NCBI GenBank assembly: GCA_002493515.1
Contig: DKYZ01000134.1
Location: 10,245 to 28,675, forward strand
Origin: Porphyromonadaceae bacterium UBA7087
GTDB taxonomy: Bacteria; Bacteroidota; Bacteroidia; Bacteroidales; Muribaculaceae
Length of the DNA: 18,431 nt
Reading direction: 5' to 3'
Shown here: positions 1-8,459 of the stretch, piece by piece
Position numbering within the stretch: position 1 is the stretch's first letter
Layout of the letters: every line of letters starts with the position of its first letter
Translations under genes and position numbers: made by a program
The notes under the pieces: generated by a model
The model's input: the letters and a program-made list of their open reading frames with translations, nothing else
What the model was told of the DNA's origin: nothing
Databases searched by the model: none

Positions 1-21
1 GTTTATCGTTTATAGTTTATC
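1..21. repeat. 7-bp tandem repeat at window edge
   Basis: Three adjacent 7-bp units (gtttatc, gtttata, gtttatc) lie just beyond the stop codon of the minus-strand transglycosylase gene. Read on the minus strand they give AACTATAAAC-like text, which resembles the 14-bp tandem repeat at 8397-8438. The array may continue left of the window. No hairpin terminator for the upstream gene is visible here. Confidence 0.6.
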
Positions 22-37
22 GTTCAGATAATGGAAA

Positions 38-1426
38 TCAGTCTTCCCGGGTGTATATGCGGTAGGCTGTCAGCACTTTGTCTACGAAATCCACGGTCTC
101 GCGGCCTCGGAAATAACCGTTCCTCACGACAGGGTCGTTGAAGTATTTCGGCTTCGATTTCCAGAGCACGGCCTCGCTTACGTTTCCCTCCCAGAGCTCC
201 GGGTCGAGGCCGTATTTCTCAGCCAGGGCGATGGCGTCTGATATATGGCCGAGCCCGCTGTTGTAGGAAGCGACCACAAATTTAATTCTTTCTTTCGGAT
301 TTTTAATCCTTTTCTTAAGACTTTCATTCAATTTTCCTATCAGGATGGCGCCGATCTTGATGTTGAGCTCCGGATTGGCTGCCTCCTGGAGTGTATATCC
401 CAGAGCCTGCGCGGTAGACGGCATTATCTGCATCAGTCCCTTGGCGCCGGCCCATGATTCCACGGCAGGATTGAACCTTGACTCGGCGAAGCATATGGCT
501 GCCAGCATTTTCCAGTCGTAGCCACATAGTTCGGAATACATCTGGAAATAGGCGTCAAACATCGAGATCACTCCGTCTCTGCCTACGCTTGCTCCGGCGG
601 CGAAATCGGTCCCGTCGGAAGAGGGGGTTTTGCTGAGCTCGAAATATTTACGGTAGAGGCTCTTGGTGTAGGTGGTGGTGTTGTTGCTTGCGCTCCAGGC
701 ATTGATTCTCTCGGCAAGCGCGGTGTTGTCTTTGCCCACGGCCCATGAGCCCGCCTGGTCAAGGCTAAGCTGCATTCCTATGTCCAGGTCAGGATAATAG
801 GAGCGGTTGATTTCCGCAATGTCTGAGTCAACCACAGTGAACGGAATCTCGCCGGAATGCACCATCTCGATCAGGTCTTCCGAAATCAGGGTGTCGCGGC
901 TGATCGCATGGATCACGATCCCTCCACCAAGCTCGTCATCAAGGTTTTTCAGGCGGTAGTGGTATTTTGAGTCCTTTTCCACATATATCTCTTTTCCGAT
1001 AAGCTGTGTCACGTCGGTGAGGGCATCTTTGCCGCCGGGCTGCACCAGCACCTGATGAGTGACCTCGTTGGCGCCGCAGTTGAGGATCCGGTCGCTGTAT
1101 TCATCTATTCTGGGCACAGGGTAGGCCGCCACATCGGCTTCCCCGCTATCCAGCTTCGCGAGCATGGATGCGACGTTGTTTGCCACCGAGAGTTTCAGCA
1201 CCAACCCTTCGTCGGATGCGAAACGCTTTACGTTCTCGTATTCATATCCCATCTCCTGCCCGCGGTAGTCAAAATAGGTGGTCGGCCCGTATAGGGTTAC
1301 GGCGCGGAGGGTGTCGCGAGCATTGGCTTCCGCGGATTTCGTTGTGTCGGCTTTCTTTCCGCATCCCGCTGCCGATATTATCATGACTGCAGTCGCGCAG
1401 GCGATGTAAAGGTTCTTTTTAGTCAT
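38..1426 (-). CDS. mltF: MltF-like membrane-bound lytic murein transglycosylase (lipoprotein)
   Basis: This is a two-domain murein lytic transglycosylase that should cleave the MurNAc-GlcNAc bond of peptidoglycan from the periplasm. I chose the ATG at 1426 (462 aa) because it puts a lipoprotein signal directly at the N-terminus, with lipobox SAAGC (Cys22). A further 19 codons upstream would overlap umuC and mask the signal. Residues about 40-265 look like a periplasmic solute-binding (SBP_bac_3) domain. Residues about 290-440 form the SLT domain, with catalytic Glu315 in AESRFNP, GLMQIMPS at 330-337 and ASYNSG at 386-391. This order (SBP then SLT) is that of MltF. The gene starts 13 bp after umuC and closes the recJ-recQ-umuC run; its link to repair is probably only transcriptional. 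The family call is firm; the exact orthology to E. coli MltF is inferred. Confidence 0.9.
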   Translation of the reverse strand: MTKKNLYIACATAVMIISAAGCGKKADTTKSAEANARDTLRAVTLYGPTTYFDYRGQEMGYEYENVKRFASDEGLVLKLSVANNVASMLAKLDSGEADVAAYPVPRIDEYSDRILNCGANEVTHQVLVQPGGKDALTDVTQLIGKEIYVEKDSKYHYRLKNLDDELGGGIVIHAISRDTLISEDLIEMVHSGEIPFTVVDSDIAEINRSYYPDLDIGMQLSLDQAGSWAVGKDNTALAERINAWSASNNTTTYTKSLYRKYFELSKTPSSDGTDFAAGASVGRDGVISMFDAYFQMYSELCGYDWKMLAAICFAESRFNPAVESWAGAKGLMQIMPSTAQALGYTLQEAANPELNIKIGAILIGKLNESLKKRIKNPKERIKFVVASYNSGLGHISDAIALAEKYGLDPELWEGNVSEAVLWKSKPKYFNDPVVRNGYFRGRETVDFVDKVLTAYRIYTRED

Positions 1427-1439
1427 ATGAGGCGCGTTT

Positions 1440-2690
1440 TTATGGTTGGACACTGCCGAAGGATATGCAGAAACCGTCGTCATACCCCTTATGATGGACG
1501 GTCAGCTGTGAGGCGAGCCGCATGGCGGGAGTCCCGTGGGAACGGCTGCCGGAGTTGAGGGAGTCGATTACTCTCATCAGCTTCTCAGGCACCTCCCGCA
1601 TCGTCGGGCAGGGATTGAAAAGCGATGGTTGCACGGCGCGGGCGTCGGATATTTCGGAGAGGATTACTCCGGCCCGCTTGTAGCCTATGCCTCGGCTGAA
1701 TATCCGGTCGAGCAGACCCACGCAGGTCTTCACGAGCACCACGGCGTCGTCGGTGGGTGCGTCGAGACGGAATGTCATTTCCGGAGCGTGATAACCGTTC
1801 TCTGTGTGGAAACGGTTGCTTCTGAGAAAGACAGTAGCCCTGGAACATACCCCTCCCATCTGGCGCAGACGTTGTGAACAATATGAGGCATATATGGCGA
1901 TTCTGGCGCGGATGTAGTCATAATCCTCCACATCATGTGGAAACGTCCTTGTTTCCGAGATTGAATCCTGAAGCCTCCGGTCTATATGGGCGAGAGTGAT
2001 GCAATTCACGTCATGCAGCTCCAGCCAGCTCCTCTCTCCGTTTACTCCGAGCCATTTTCTGACGTGACCTCTGTCAAGACGCGCGAAATCGCCTATGGAA
2101 TATACTCCGCCCTGATACATTTTCTTGGCCAGGCGTCTGCCGATGCCCCACAGGTCGCGGATCTCGGTCATGTCGAGCAGTTTCCATTTCAGATTCTCGT
2201 CAGTGAGCACTCCGGCGTGGACAGCCCGTTTCTTGCATACCTCGGTCACGATTTTTGCAAGGGTCTTGGTCTTTGCGAAACCGAGGGTCACGGGTATGTG
2301 GAGTTCCCGCCAGCAGGAGTCCCATATCGCCGCTCCAATCTCGGGAAGTGCCGAGGCCGGGATTCCGTCCATGTCGAGGAATGCCTCGTCTACGGAATAG
2401 TCGATTGTGGCAGGTGCGTATCTTCTGAATATGTCGTGGACTCTTACGCTTATGTCGCGGTATAGTGAATGGTTGCCGGAAAGGGCGATCACCTCCCGGT
2501 TCTTCACGAGCTCGCGGATCTCGAAGGCCGGCTGACCCATCTTTATGCCGAGGCGTTTCTCCTCGTTGCTCCGCGCCACCACACACCCGTCGTTGTTGCT
2601 GAGCACCACTACGGCTTTCCCCTCCAGGGAGGGGTCGAGCGTGCGTTCACACGATACAAAGAAATTATTGCAGTCGGCGAGTCCGGTCAT
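1440..2690 (-). CDS. umuC: Y-family DNA polymerase V catalytic subunit UmuC
   Basis: This is a translesion DNA polymerase of the UmuC type (416 aa, near the usual 420-aa length). Catalytic acidic residues are visible: Asp6 in ADCNNFF and Asp101-Glu102 in YSVDEAFLD. The nucleotide-binding SNNDGCVVARSNE stretch is at 31-43, a helix-hairpin-helix-like WGIGRR at 181-186, and a likely beta-clamp binding motif QPSLF at 354-358. The C-terminal segment (about 370-416) matches the region typical of UmuC rather than DinB. UmuC normally works with processed UmuD, whose gene is often adjacent; here the upstream neighbour is recQ (41-bp gap) and no umuD lies in the window. All catalytic residues are intact, so the protein is probably functional with a UmuD encoded elsewhere or another partner. 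Damage induction cannot be judged from the sequence. Confidence 0.93.
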   Translation of the reverse strand: MTGLADCNNFFVSCERTLDPSLEGKAVVVLSNNDGCVVARSNEEKRLGIKMGQPAFEIRELVKNREVIALSGNHSLYRDISVRVHDIFRRYAPATIDYSVDEAFLDMDGIPASALPEIGAAIWDSCWRELHIPVTLGFAKTKTLAKIVTEVCKKRAVHAGVLTDENLKWKLLDMTEIRDLWGIGRRLAKKMYQGGVYSIGDFARLDRGHVRKWLGVNGERSWLELHDVNCITLAHIDRRLQDSISETRTFPHDVEDYDYIRARIAIYASYCSQRLRQMGGVCSRATVFLRSNRFHTENGYHAPEMTFRLDAPTDDAVVLVKTCVGLLDRIFSRGIGYKRAGVILSEISDARAVQPSLFNPCPTMREVPEKLMRVIDSLNSGSRSHGTPAMRLASQLTVHHKGYDDGFCISFGSVQP

Positions 2691-2731
2691 TGAATACAGG
2701 TTATTTAGATTATAGATAGCGGATGCTTGTC

Positions 2732-4645
2732 TCAGAGAGGATAGTAGATATTGTCACGGAATTCGGCGAAACCCTCGTTGCAGAGGAAACTGAGGGCTCT
2801 TGACAGGCGCGGGGCGTCGAGTGAGCATCGGAGGCCTATTATTGGAGCCGTGGCGCCTGAAGGGCAGCTCCTCAGAAACCTGGCCACGGATTCCGCGTCG
2901 CCGGCCGGCGACGCGGGAGGCGCTTTCTTTCTGCGGTTATCGCGGCATACATCACACTTGCCGCAGTCGGAGGCATTCTCCTCGCCGAAATAGGCGAGCA
3001 TACGTTTCACCCGGCATCCCGAGGAGTTGTAGGCATAGTCGAGCATCTTCTCCACGCGCTGACTCATTATCTCCCGGCGTTCCTCGTATACGCTTTTGGG
3101 AATAAGCATCGCCGAGGTTTCCTCGCGGGCTGTTGGGAAAAACATCAGCGGAATGCCTGAATGGGGGATATAGCTTGCCACCTTGTGTCGCGACAGCTCC
3201 AGCAGGGCCTCGTAGATTCTGCGGCTGTCGATACCGGAGGCGCGGGCTATCTCGTTTTCGGAGACATATACGTAGTCGATGAACAGGCCGGTGTACATCC
3301 TGAGCAATGTGGAAAGGACGAGATCGGCTTCCGGGCTGAGGTCACGGATATTGTAGAGTTCCTCACGTGTGCATATAATCTTCACCCTCGAACGGCTGTC
3401 GTAGTCCTCGATGAAGTTGAGATAGCCAGCCTGGGAGAGCAGTCGCAGGGAGTTGCGGCATTGTTTCTGCTGGAGATTGAAATTCACGCAGAAGGTGTCG
3501 ATATCGAATTCCGACAGCTTCTCAAAACCCTCGCCGATGCTGACATGCAGGAAAATGCAGACACGTTCGTAGGTCTTCTTGATAATATCGCGTGGAGGAA
3601 ACGCTTCCGTCACGCGGCGGCGCATCACACCCTGGTCTGACTTTGCCACGAGCAGCACGGCGAACGACGGCAATCCGTCCCTTCCGGCGCGTCCGGCCTC
3701 CTGGTAATACTCCTCCAGGGAGGGGGGCATGTCGAAATGAATCACTACGCGCACGTCCGGCTTGTCGATTCCCATGCCGAATGCGTTTGTGGCTACCATC
3801 ACCCTCACTGCGTCGGCCTGCCAGGCGTTCTGACGCTCCTCCTTCAGGGCATGGTCAAGACCCGCGTGGTAGTAGGTAGCGCTTATGCCGCATGATGTCA
3901 GGTATTCCGCAATCTCACGGCAGCGTTTGCGGCTCCTGACGTAGACGATGGATGTCCCGGTGGTGCGGCTCAATATATGAAAAATGTCGTTGATTTTGGT
4001 GTCCGCTTTCCTTACGAGATAGCTGATGTTGTCACGGGCGAAACTTTTGCGGAATACGTTCCCGTTGCGAAATTCAAGACGGGCGGCGATATCCTCGGCC
4101 ACTTTGGGAGTGGCTGTCGCGGTCAGCGCCAGCACGGGTATGTCGGGCTTGAGCCTGCGGAGCACCTTTATATTTAGGTAAGCCGGACGGAAGTCGTATC
4201 CCCATTGGGAGATGCAGTGGGCCTCGTCGACCACGATAAGCTTTATCTCGATGCGGCGCAGCTCAAGGAGAAACCGCTCGTTTTTCAGGCGTTCCGGCGA
4301 CACGTAGAGGAAACGCGCCCGGTCGTTGACCAGGCTTTCCCAGCTCAGGCGCGTCTCCTTGGCCGTCATTCCCGAATGGAAATACACTGCCTTTATGTGA
4401 CGGCGCCTGAGGTTGTCTACCTGGTCTTTCATCAGGGATATCAATGGAGTCACCACGATGGTCACTCCCGTCTCGAACGAGAGTCCCGGCACCTGGAATG
4501 TGATCGACTTTCCGCCTCCCGTGGGCATAAGGCCGAGCGTATCGTGCCCCGCGAGCACAGACCGTATGATGTCGAGCTGCAGTGGGCGGAAGCTGTCGTA
4601 GCCCCAGTATTTGCCGAGAATGGCCAGAAGGGAGGCGTCGTCCAT
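2732..4645 (-). CDS. recQ: RecQ-family ATP-dependent DNA helicase
   Basis: This is a 3'-5' superfamily 2 DNA helicase of the RecQ family (637 aa), expected to unwind DNA in recombination and fork repair. Walker A is PTGGGKS (41-47), the Walker B box is DEAH (140-143) followed by the RecQ aromatic-rich loop CISQWGYDFRP, and motif VI is QEAGRAGRDG (315-324). A zinc cluster with E. coli-like spacing (Cys544, then +17, +3, +3: Cys561, 564, 567) sits near the C-terminus. In E. coli RecQ the cluster follows the helicase core directly. Here about 200 residues with winged-helix-like character (about 378-415 and 460-490) intervene, and no HRDC domain is evident. I recall this layout from other Bacteroidetes RecQ proteins. 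The start lies 12 bp after recJ, indicating cotranscription and a shared role in end resection. Confidence 0.93.
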   Translation of the reverse strand: MDDASLLAILGKYWGYDSFRPLQLDIIRSVLAGHDTLGLMPTGGGKSITFQVPGLSFETGVTIVVTPLISLMKDQVDNLRRRHIKAVYFHSGMTAKETRLSWESLVNDRARFLYVSPERLKNERFLLELRRIEIKLIVVDEAHCISQWGYDFRPAYLNIKVLRRLKPDIPVLALTATATPKVAEDIAARLEFRNGNVFRKSFARDNISYLVRKADTKINDIFHILSRTTGTSIVYVRSRKRCREIAEYLTSCGISATYYHAGLDHALKEERQNAWQADAVRVMVATNAFGMGIDKPDVRVVIHFDMPPSLEEYYQEAGRAGRDGLPSFAVLLVAKSDQGVMRRRVTEAFPPRDIIKKTYERVCIFLHVSIGEGFEKLSEFDIDTFCVNFNLQQKQCRNSLRLLSQAGYLNFIEDYDSRSRVKIICTREELYNIRDLSPEADLVLSTLLRMYTGLFIDYVYVSENEIARASGIDSRRIYEALLELSRHKVASYIPHSGIPLMFFPTAREETSAMLIPKSVYEERREIMSQRVEKMLDYAYNSSGCRVKRMLAYFGEENASDCGKCDVCRDNRRKKAPPASPAGDAESVARFLRSCPSGATAPIIGLRCSLDAPRLSRALSFLCNEGFAEFRDNIYYPL

Positions 4646-4657
4646 ACAGGAAGGGTC

Positions 4658-6394
4658 TTAGTTCTGGCCGGAGAGGCGCATGTCTTTTATCATGAGCTGC
4701 ACGGAGTCGGGGTGCATGGCGTGCTTGGTCTGCTCGATGGTGTAGCAGATGTCGATGGGCTTATGGGCATGTATGTGCTCGAAATAGGGAGCCATGTTGA
4801 ATGCGATCGCGTTTATCACGCGGCTCGTGCTGTCGTCCTCAAGCTCAAGCTTGATATGCTCCAGGTTCTTGCCCACGAGTTTGCTCGTGCCGAAGTCGAA
4901 GACATTGCGGGTGCAGAAGACGGGCTTCTGGTTGGATGGTCCGAACGGGTTGAATTTTTTCAGAAACGCCACAAACTCCGGAGTGATGTCGGCGAACTCG
5001 ATTGTGGCGTCGATGTCAAGCTGCGGCGAGAGCTGGTTGGGCTGTATGTGTTTCGCCACATATTCCTCAAACCGGCGGCTGAACTCAGGTATGTTCTCCT
5101 CCTTCAGCGAGAGCCCCACGGCGTATGTGTGGCCTCCGAAATTCTCAAGAAGGTCGCGTGTGGAGTTCACTGCTGAATAGATGTCGAATCCCTGCACGGA
5201 GCGGGAGGAGCCCGTGGCTACGCCGTTGGAGTAGGTGAGCACCACCGATGGCTTGTAATACAGTTCCGTGAGGCGCGAGGCCACGATTCCTATGATTCCC
5301 TTGTGCCAGTCTTTGTTGTAGACCACGATGGAGCGTTTCCCGTAGATGATGTTTACATTCTTTTCAAGAAGGGTGTTGGCCTCGTCGGTGATTTTCTTGT
5401 CGAGTTCCTTGCGGTCTTTGTTGTATTGGTCGATGTCCTTCCCCTTCTCGTAGGCCTCGTGCAGGTCTCGGCAGACGAGGAGGTCGACTGCCTCGATTCC
5501 GCTCTGCATCCTTCCGGAAGCGTTGATGCGCGGGCCTATCTTGAAGATTACGTCTGAGATTGTTATGTCTTTGTTGGTGAGCTTGCAGAGGCGTATGATA
5601 CTTCTGAGCCCGAGATTCGGGTTTGAGTTGAGGCGTTTCAGGCCGTGGTAGGCCATTACGCGGTTCTCGCCTATTATGGGCACGATGTCGGCGGCGATGC
5701 TCACGGCCACAAGGTCGAGCAGCGACTCAAGCTCGTTGTGGTTGCTCAGGCCGTTGCTCAGGGCGAACGCCTGCATGAACTTGAATCCCACGCCGCATCC
5801 GCTCAGATGGTGGAAAGGATACGTGGAGCCAGGCATCTTCGGGTTGAGTATCGCCACGGCGGGGGGAAGCTCCTCGTCGGGGACGTGATGGTCGCAGATG
5901 ATGAAGTCGATACCCTTTTCGGATGCGTAGGCAATCTCTTCTATTGCCTTTATCCCGCAGTCGAGCACTATCACGAGCTTTATGTCGTTCTCCACGGCAT
6001 AGTCGATGCTTTTGCGTGATATGCCGTATCCCTCCTCATATCGGGTCGGTATGTAATACTCGATGTTGCTGTAATAGTTCTGCAGGTATTTGTAGACGAG
6101 GGCTACGGCGGTCGTGCCGTCTACGTCATAGTCGCCGTAGACCATTATCCTCTCCTTGGCTCCCATGGCCTTGTTGAGACGGTTTACTGCCTTGTCCATG
6201 TCCGGCATCAGAAACGGGTCGATAAGGTCGGAGATGGAAGGAGAGAAGAAAGACTCGGCTTCTTTAGGAGTCGTGACGCCACGCCTTATCAGTAGCTCGG
6301 CGATGGCGGGAAGGTCGTTGCAGTGCGGCAGAAGATCCTCGGACTGTTTCTTCTGCTGGTTGGTCAGCGGCTGGTAGTTCCATTTGGTGGTCAT
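4658..6394 (-). CDS. recJ: Single-stranded-DNA-specific 5'-3' exonuclease RecJ
   Basis: This DHH-family nuclease degrades single-stranded DNA 5'-3' in recombination, mismatch and base-excision repair, and typically acts with RecQ in resection. I chose the ATG at 6394 (578 aa) because the protein then begins MTTKWNYQPL, a typical RecJ start. An ATG 24 codons upstream adds a low-complexity tail outside the family. Motifs from this start are DYDVDG at 88-93, the DHH box in CDHHVP at 168-170, ASGRM at 292-296, HKGIIGIVASRL at 364-375 in the DHHA1 region, GSSRSV at 395-400 and GGHTYAVG at 420-427. The metal-binding aspartates and histidines appear complete. It is the first gene of the recJ-recQ-umuC-mltF unit. 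A promoter match lies about 60 bp upstream. Confidence 0.95.
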   Translation of the reverse strand: MTTKWNYQPLTNQQKKQSEDLLPHCNDLPAIAELLIRRGVTTPKEAESFFSPSISDLIDPFLMPDMDKAVNRLNKAMGAKERIMVYGDYDVDGTTAVALVYKYLQNYYSNIEYYIPTRYEEGYGISRKSIDYAVENDIKLVIVLDCGIKAIEEIAYASEKGIDFIICDHHVPDEELPPAVAILNPKMPGSTYPFHHLSGCGVGFKFMQAFALSNGLSNHNELESLLDLVAVSIAADIVPIIGENRVMAYHGLKRLNSNPNLGLRSIIRLCKLTNKDITISDVIFKIGPRINASGRMQSGIEAVDLLVCRDLHEAYEKGKDIDQYNKDRKELDKKITDEANTLLEKNVNIIYGKRSIVVYNKDWHKGIIGIVASRLTELYYKPSVVLTYSNGVATGSSRSVQGFDIYSAVNSTRDLLENFGGHTYAVGLSLKEENIPEFSRRFEEYVAKHIQPNQLSPQLDIDATIEFADITPEFVAFLKKFNPFGPSNQKPVFCTRNVFDFGTSKLVGKNLEHIKLELEDDSTSRVINAIAFNMAPYFEHIHAHKPIDICYTIEQTKHAMHPDSVQLMIKDMRLSGQN

Positions 6395-6454
6395 TATAAT
6401 GGGTAGTTTTGTTTCGCAGGTGATGGTTATCGGTTCCGAGGAATTGAGATTTTG

Positions 6455-6484
6455 CAAAAATAACAAAAAAAACGGTAAGACAAA
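6455..6484 (-). promoter_or_regulatory. Bacteroidetes-type promoter for recJ operon
   Basis: On the minus strand TATTTTTG (6462-6455) matches the -7 element TAnnTTTG exactly. TTTG (6484-6481) lies 18 nt further upstream, close to the usual spacing for the -33 element. This would start transcription near 6448 and leave a leader of roughly 55 nt before the recJ ATG at 6394. The -33 element overlaps the T-run of the terminator that ends the upstream transporter gene. Confidence 0.6.
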
Positions 6485-6524
6485 AAGAAAATGCCCCGGC
6501 GGAATGAAAAAATTCCGTCGGGGC
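6481..6524 (-). terminator. Rho-independent terminator after the MFS gene
   Basis: A 13-bp inverted repeat (6493-6505 with 6512-6524, one G-T type mismatch) encloses a 6-nt loop. On the minus strand it is followed by a T-rich run (ATTTTCTTTTTG, 6492-6481). It lies about 37 bp beyond the transporter stop codon and so separates that gene from recJ. Confidence 0.85.
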
Positions 6525-6560
6525 TGTTTTCGGGGAGGTTCCGGTTATGCTTCCGGAGTG

Positions 6561-8387
6561 TCAGATATTGTCGCTGACAGCCGGTGTTTCCTCTGCTTTT
6601 TGGTCGCCACGCCGGCTGCCTTCCTTGATGAAGAGCACGCATACCGCTCCGATGGCGATTGAGATGCCGGCAATGAGCATCATCAGGTATTCGGGCGCGA
6701 GCTCATGGGGATGGCTCAGCAGGGTCAGGATCCATCCGCCGGCGAGGGCCGCTACAATCTGGGGCATGCATGTGGTGCAGTTGAACAGTCCCAGGTATGT
6801 GCCGATGTTGCCGCCGCGCAGCGAGTTGGTAAGTATTGTGAAGGGCCATGCAAGCATAGCCGCCCAGGCGCAGCCGATCAGCACGAAGGCCACGAACAGA
6901 AGCCACTGGTTGGTGGTGAAGGCAAGCATCACGAAACCGCCGGCGCCGAGAAGAAGGCTGAGCATGTATGACAGCTTGCGGCTTCTGAATCTCGGGAGGG
7001 CCACAGCCCAGAGCACGGAGCCAAGAGCCTGCACCGCGTAAAGGAGACCTACCCAGTTGCCCGCGTCGTTATACTGTGGCGAGGATGCGTTGAGCACAGT
7101 TCGCGTGTCGTAGCGGCATGTCGAGGCGTCGGCGATTTCTACCGACGAGGCGTCTTCCACGGTTGTCTTTCCGCCTTCGCCATGAGCCACTATCGATGCC
7201 TCGGTGAGCTTGAAGCTCCCCTGGAGGCGCGACAGATAGTCTTTGATCTCCACTTCCGACGGATTGTCTATCTCTACGCCGTCTACACTCACGGAGGATA
7301 TACCCTTCAGGGATGTGTTGAATTTTGCCTTGGCGCTTCCCTCCGCGTCGTTGAGGATCATGTGGTCGCTGACGATGGTGTCGCTGCCATTGACCACGAC
7401 CGTAGCTGCCGGATAGAACTGTCCGTCGGCTGTGACGCCCTGGGCCAGCGCCTTTCCGTGGCTCACGATGAGTACGGTGTCGTTGATGAGAAGGTTCTTG
7501 GCGTCATAGGTCCTGTTGCCGTCGGTTATTCCGACCACGTTTTCAGTCACCGGTGTGTTGAACGCGTTGTAGGCGACTGTGTTGGTGGCATACGTCCATA
7601 GGAACAGGAAGGCGAACCAGCAGAAGAACTGCACCAGGCCGACGCTCCAGAACGTGGAGGGGGCGTTTTTAAGAAGCACAAACAGATTCTCCTTCTTGCC
7701 GGATGATTGTTCCTGCACGCCGTTGTATTCATTGTAGACGGCTGGCGGCCATTCCCTTACCTTCACGAGAGAGTATATGACACACAGCAGAAGAATGGCG
7801 GCCCCTATGTAGAACGACCATATCACCGTGTCGGGCACGACGCCCGAGGGGGCGATGTTGCGCATGCCGAGCCATCCGAGGCAGATCGGGAATATGTATC
7901 CCACCACCGACCCGGCGTTGCAGAGGAAGCTCTGGATGGAGTAGGCGAGACCCTTCTGCTTTTCATTGACCATGTCGCCCACAAGCATCTTGAAGGGCTG
8001 CATGGCCATGTTGATTGATGTGTCGAGAAGCATCAGGGCGATGATGCCGAAGAGGATGGCGCTGCTTATCGAGAAATGGAAACTGCCGGAATTGGGCAGC
8101 AGACACATCACGATCACAGCGATTGTGGCGCCGAGAATCAGATATGGGAGGCGACGTCCGAACCGCATCCAGGTGCGGTCGCTCATCATTCCCACGATGG
8201 GCTGCACGATCATTCCCATCAGAGGGGGCAGAATCCAGAAATAGCTCAGGTCGTGCGGGTCGGCTCCGATGGTCGTGAATATTCGCGACACGTTCGCGCT
8301 TTGGAGCGCGTAGGCGATCTGGACTCCGAAGAAACCGAAACTGAGGTCCCAGAGTTTCCAGAAACTTAAGTCGGGTTTTGTTTTCAT
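6561..8387 (-). CDS. MFS sugar transporter, SLC45/MalT-like, with large periplasmic insert
   Basis: This is an inner-membrane major facilitator superfamily transporter (608 aa) resembling the SLC45/sucrose-maltose group found across Bacteroidetes; the substrate is not determinable. The N-terminal half holds six hydrophobic segments (about 13-30, 50-68, 80-97, 107-127, 148-172, 186-206). The typical loop SDRTWMRFGRRLPYL follows TM2. TM7 is about 246-270 and TM8-TM12 run from about 443 to 587. Between TM7 and TM8, in what should be a periplasmic loop, sits an extra hydrophilic segment of about 160 residues (281-440) with a beta-rich, Ser/Thr/Asp-rich look. Ordinary members are about 450 aa, so this insert accounts for the excess length. 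Upstream is nfo, with a 72-bp gap containing tandem repeats. Downstream is a clear terminator, so it ends its own transcript. I see no consensus -7 element just upstream. Confidence 0.85.
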   Translation of the reverse strand: MKTKPDLSFWKLWDLSFGFFGVQIAYALQSANVSRIFTTIGADPHDLSYFWILPPLMGMIVQPIVGMMSDRTWMRFGRRLPYLILGATIAVIVMCLLPNSGSFHFSISSAILFGIIALMLLDTSINMAMQPFKMLVGDMVNEKQKGLAYSIQSFLCNAGSVVGYIFPICLGWLGMRNIAPSGVVPDTVIWSFYIGAAILLLCVIYSLVKVREWPPAVYNEYNGVQEQSSGKKENLFVLLKNAPSTFWSVGLVQFFCWFAFLFLWTYATNTVAYNAFNTPVTENVVGITDGNRTYDAKNLLINDTVLIVSHGKALAQGVTADGQFYPAATVVVNGSDTIVSDHMILNDAEGSAKAKFNTSLKGISSVSVDGVEIDNPSEVEIKDYLSRLQGSFKLTEASIVAHGEGGKTTVEDASSVEIADASTCRYDTRTVLNASSPQYNDAGNWVGLLYAVQALGSVLWAVALPRFRSRKLSYMLSLLLGAGGFVMLAFTTNQWLLFVAFVLIGCAWAAMLAWPFTILTNSLRGGNIGTYLGLFNCTTCMPQIVAALAGGWILTLLSHPHELAPEYLMMLIAGISIAIGAVCVLFIKEGSRRGDQKAEETPAVSDNI

Positions 8388-8396
8388 TAGCTGTTG

Positions 8397-8438
8397 GATG
8401 AACTATAAGTGATGAACTATAAGTGATGAACTATAAGT
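8397..8438. repeat. Three perfect 14-bp tandem repeats
   Basis: The unit gatgaactataagt is repeated three times without mismatch between the nfo stop codon and the transporter start codon. It fills most of the 72-bp gap. Its minus-strand reading contains TATAGTTC three times, which does not match the TAnnTTTG promoter element. The core AACTATAA recalls the 7-bp array at 1-21. Confidence 0.9.
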
Positions 8439-8459
8439 GTTGAGTTAAAGAGAGGCGGC

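Noticed and set aside
1427..1483. Upstream ATG for the lytic transglycosylase
   Set aside because: It would overlap the umuC coding end and bury the lipoprotein signal behind 19 residues.
4205..5176. A 323-codon open frame on the plus strand, antisense to recQ and recJ
   Set aside because: It lies wholly opposite two genes with intact motifs, has no family resemblance and crosses the recJ-recQ boundary; it reflects the high G+C codon pattern of the real genes.
6395..6466. Upstream ATG for recJ
   Set aside because: The extra 24 residues are not RecJ-like and their start lies at or before the predicted transcription start near 6448.
8397..8438. CRISPR-like array
   Set aside because: The units are 14 bp, directly adjacent and without spacers, so this is a simple tandem repeat.
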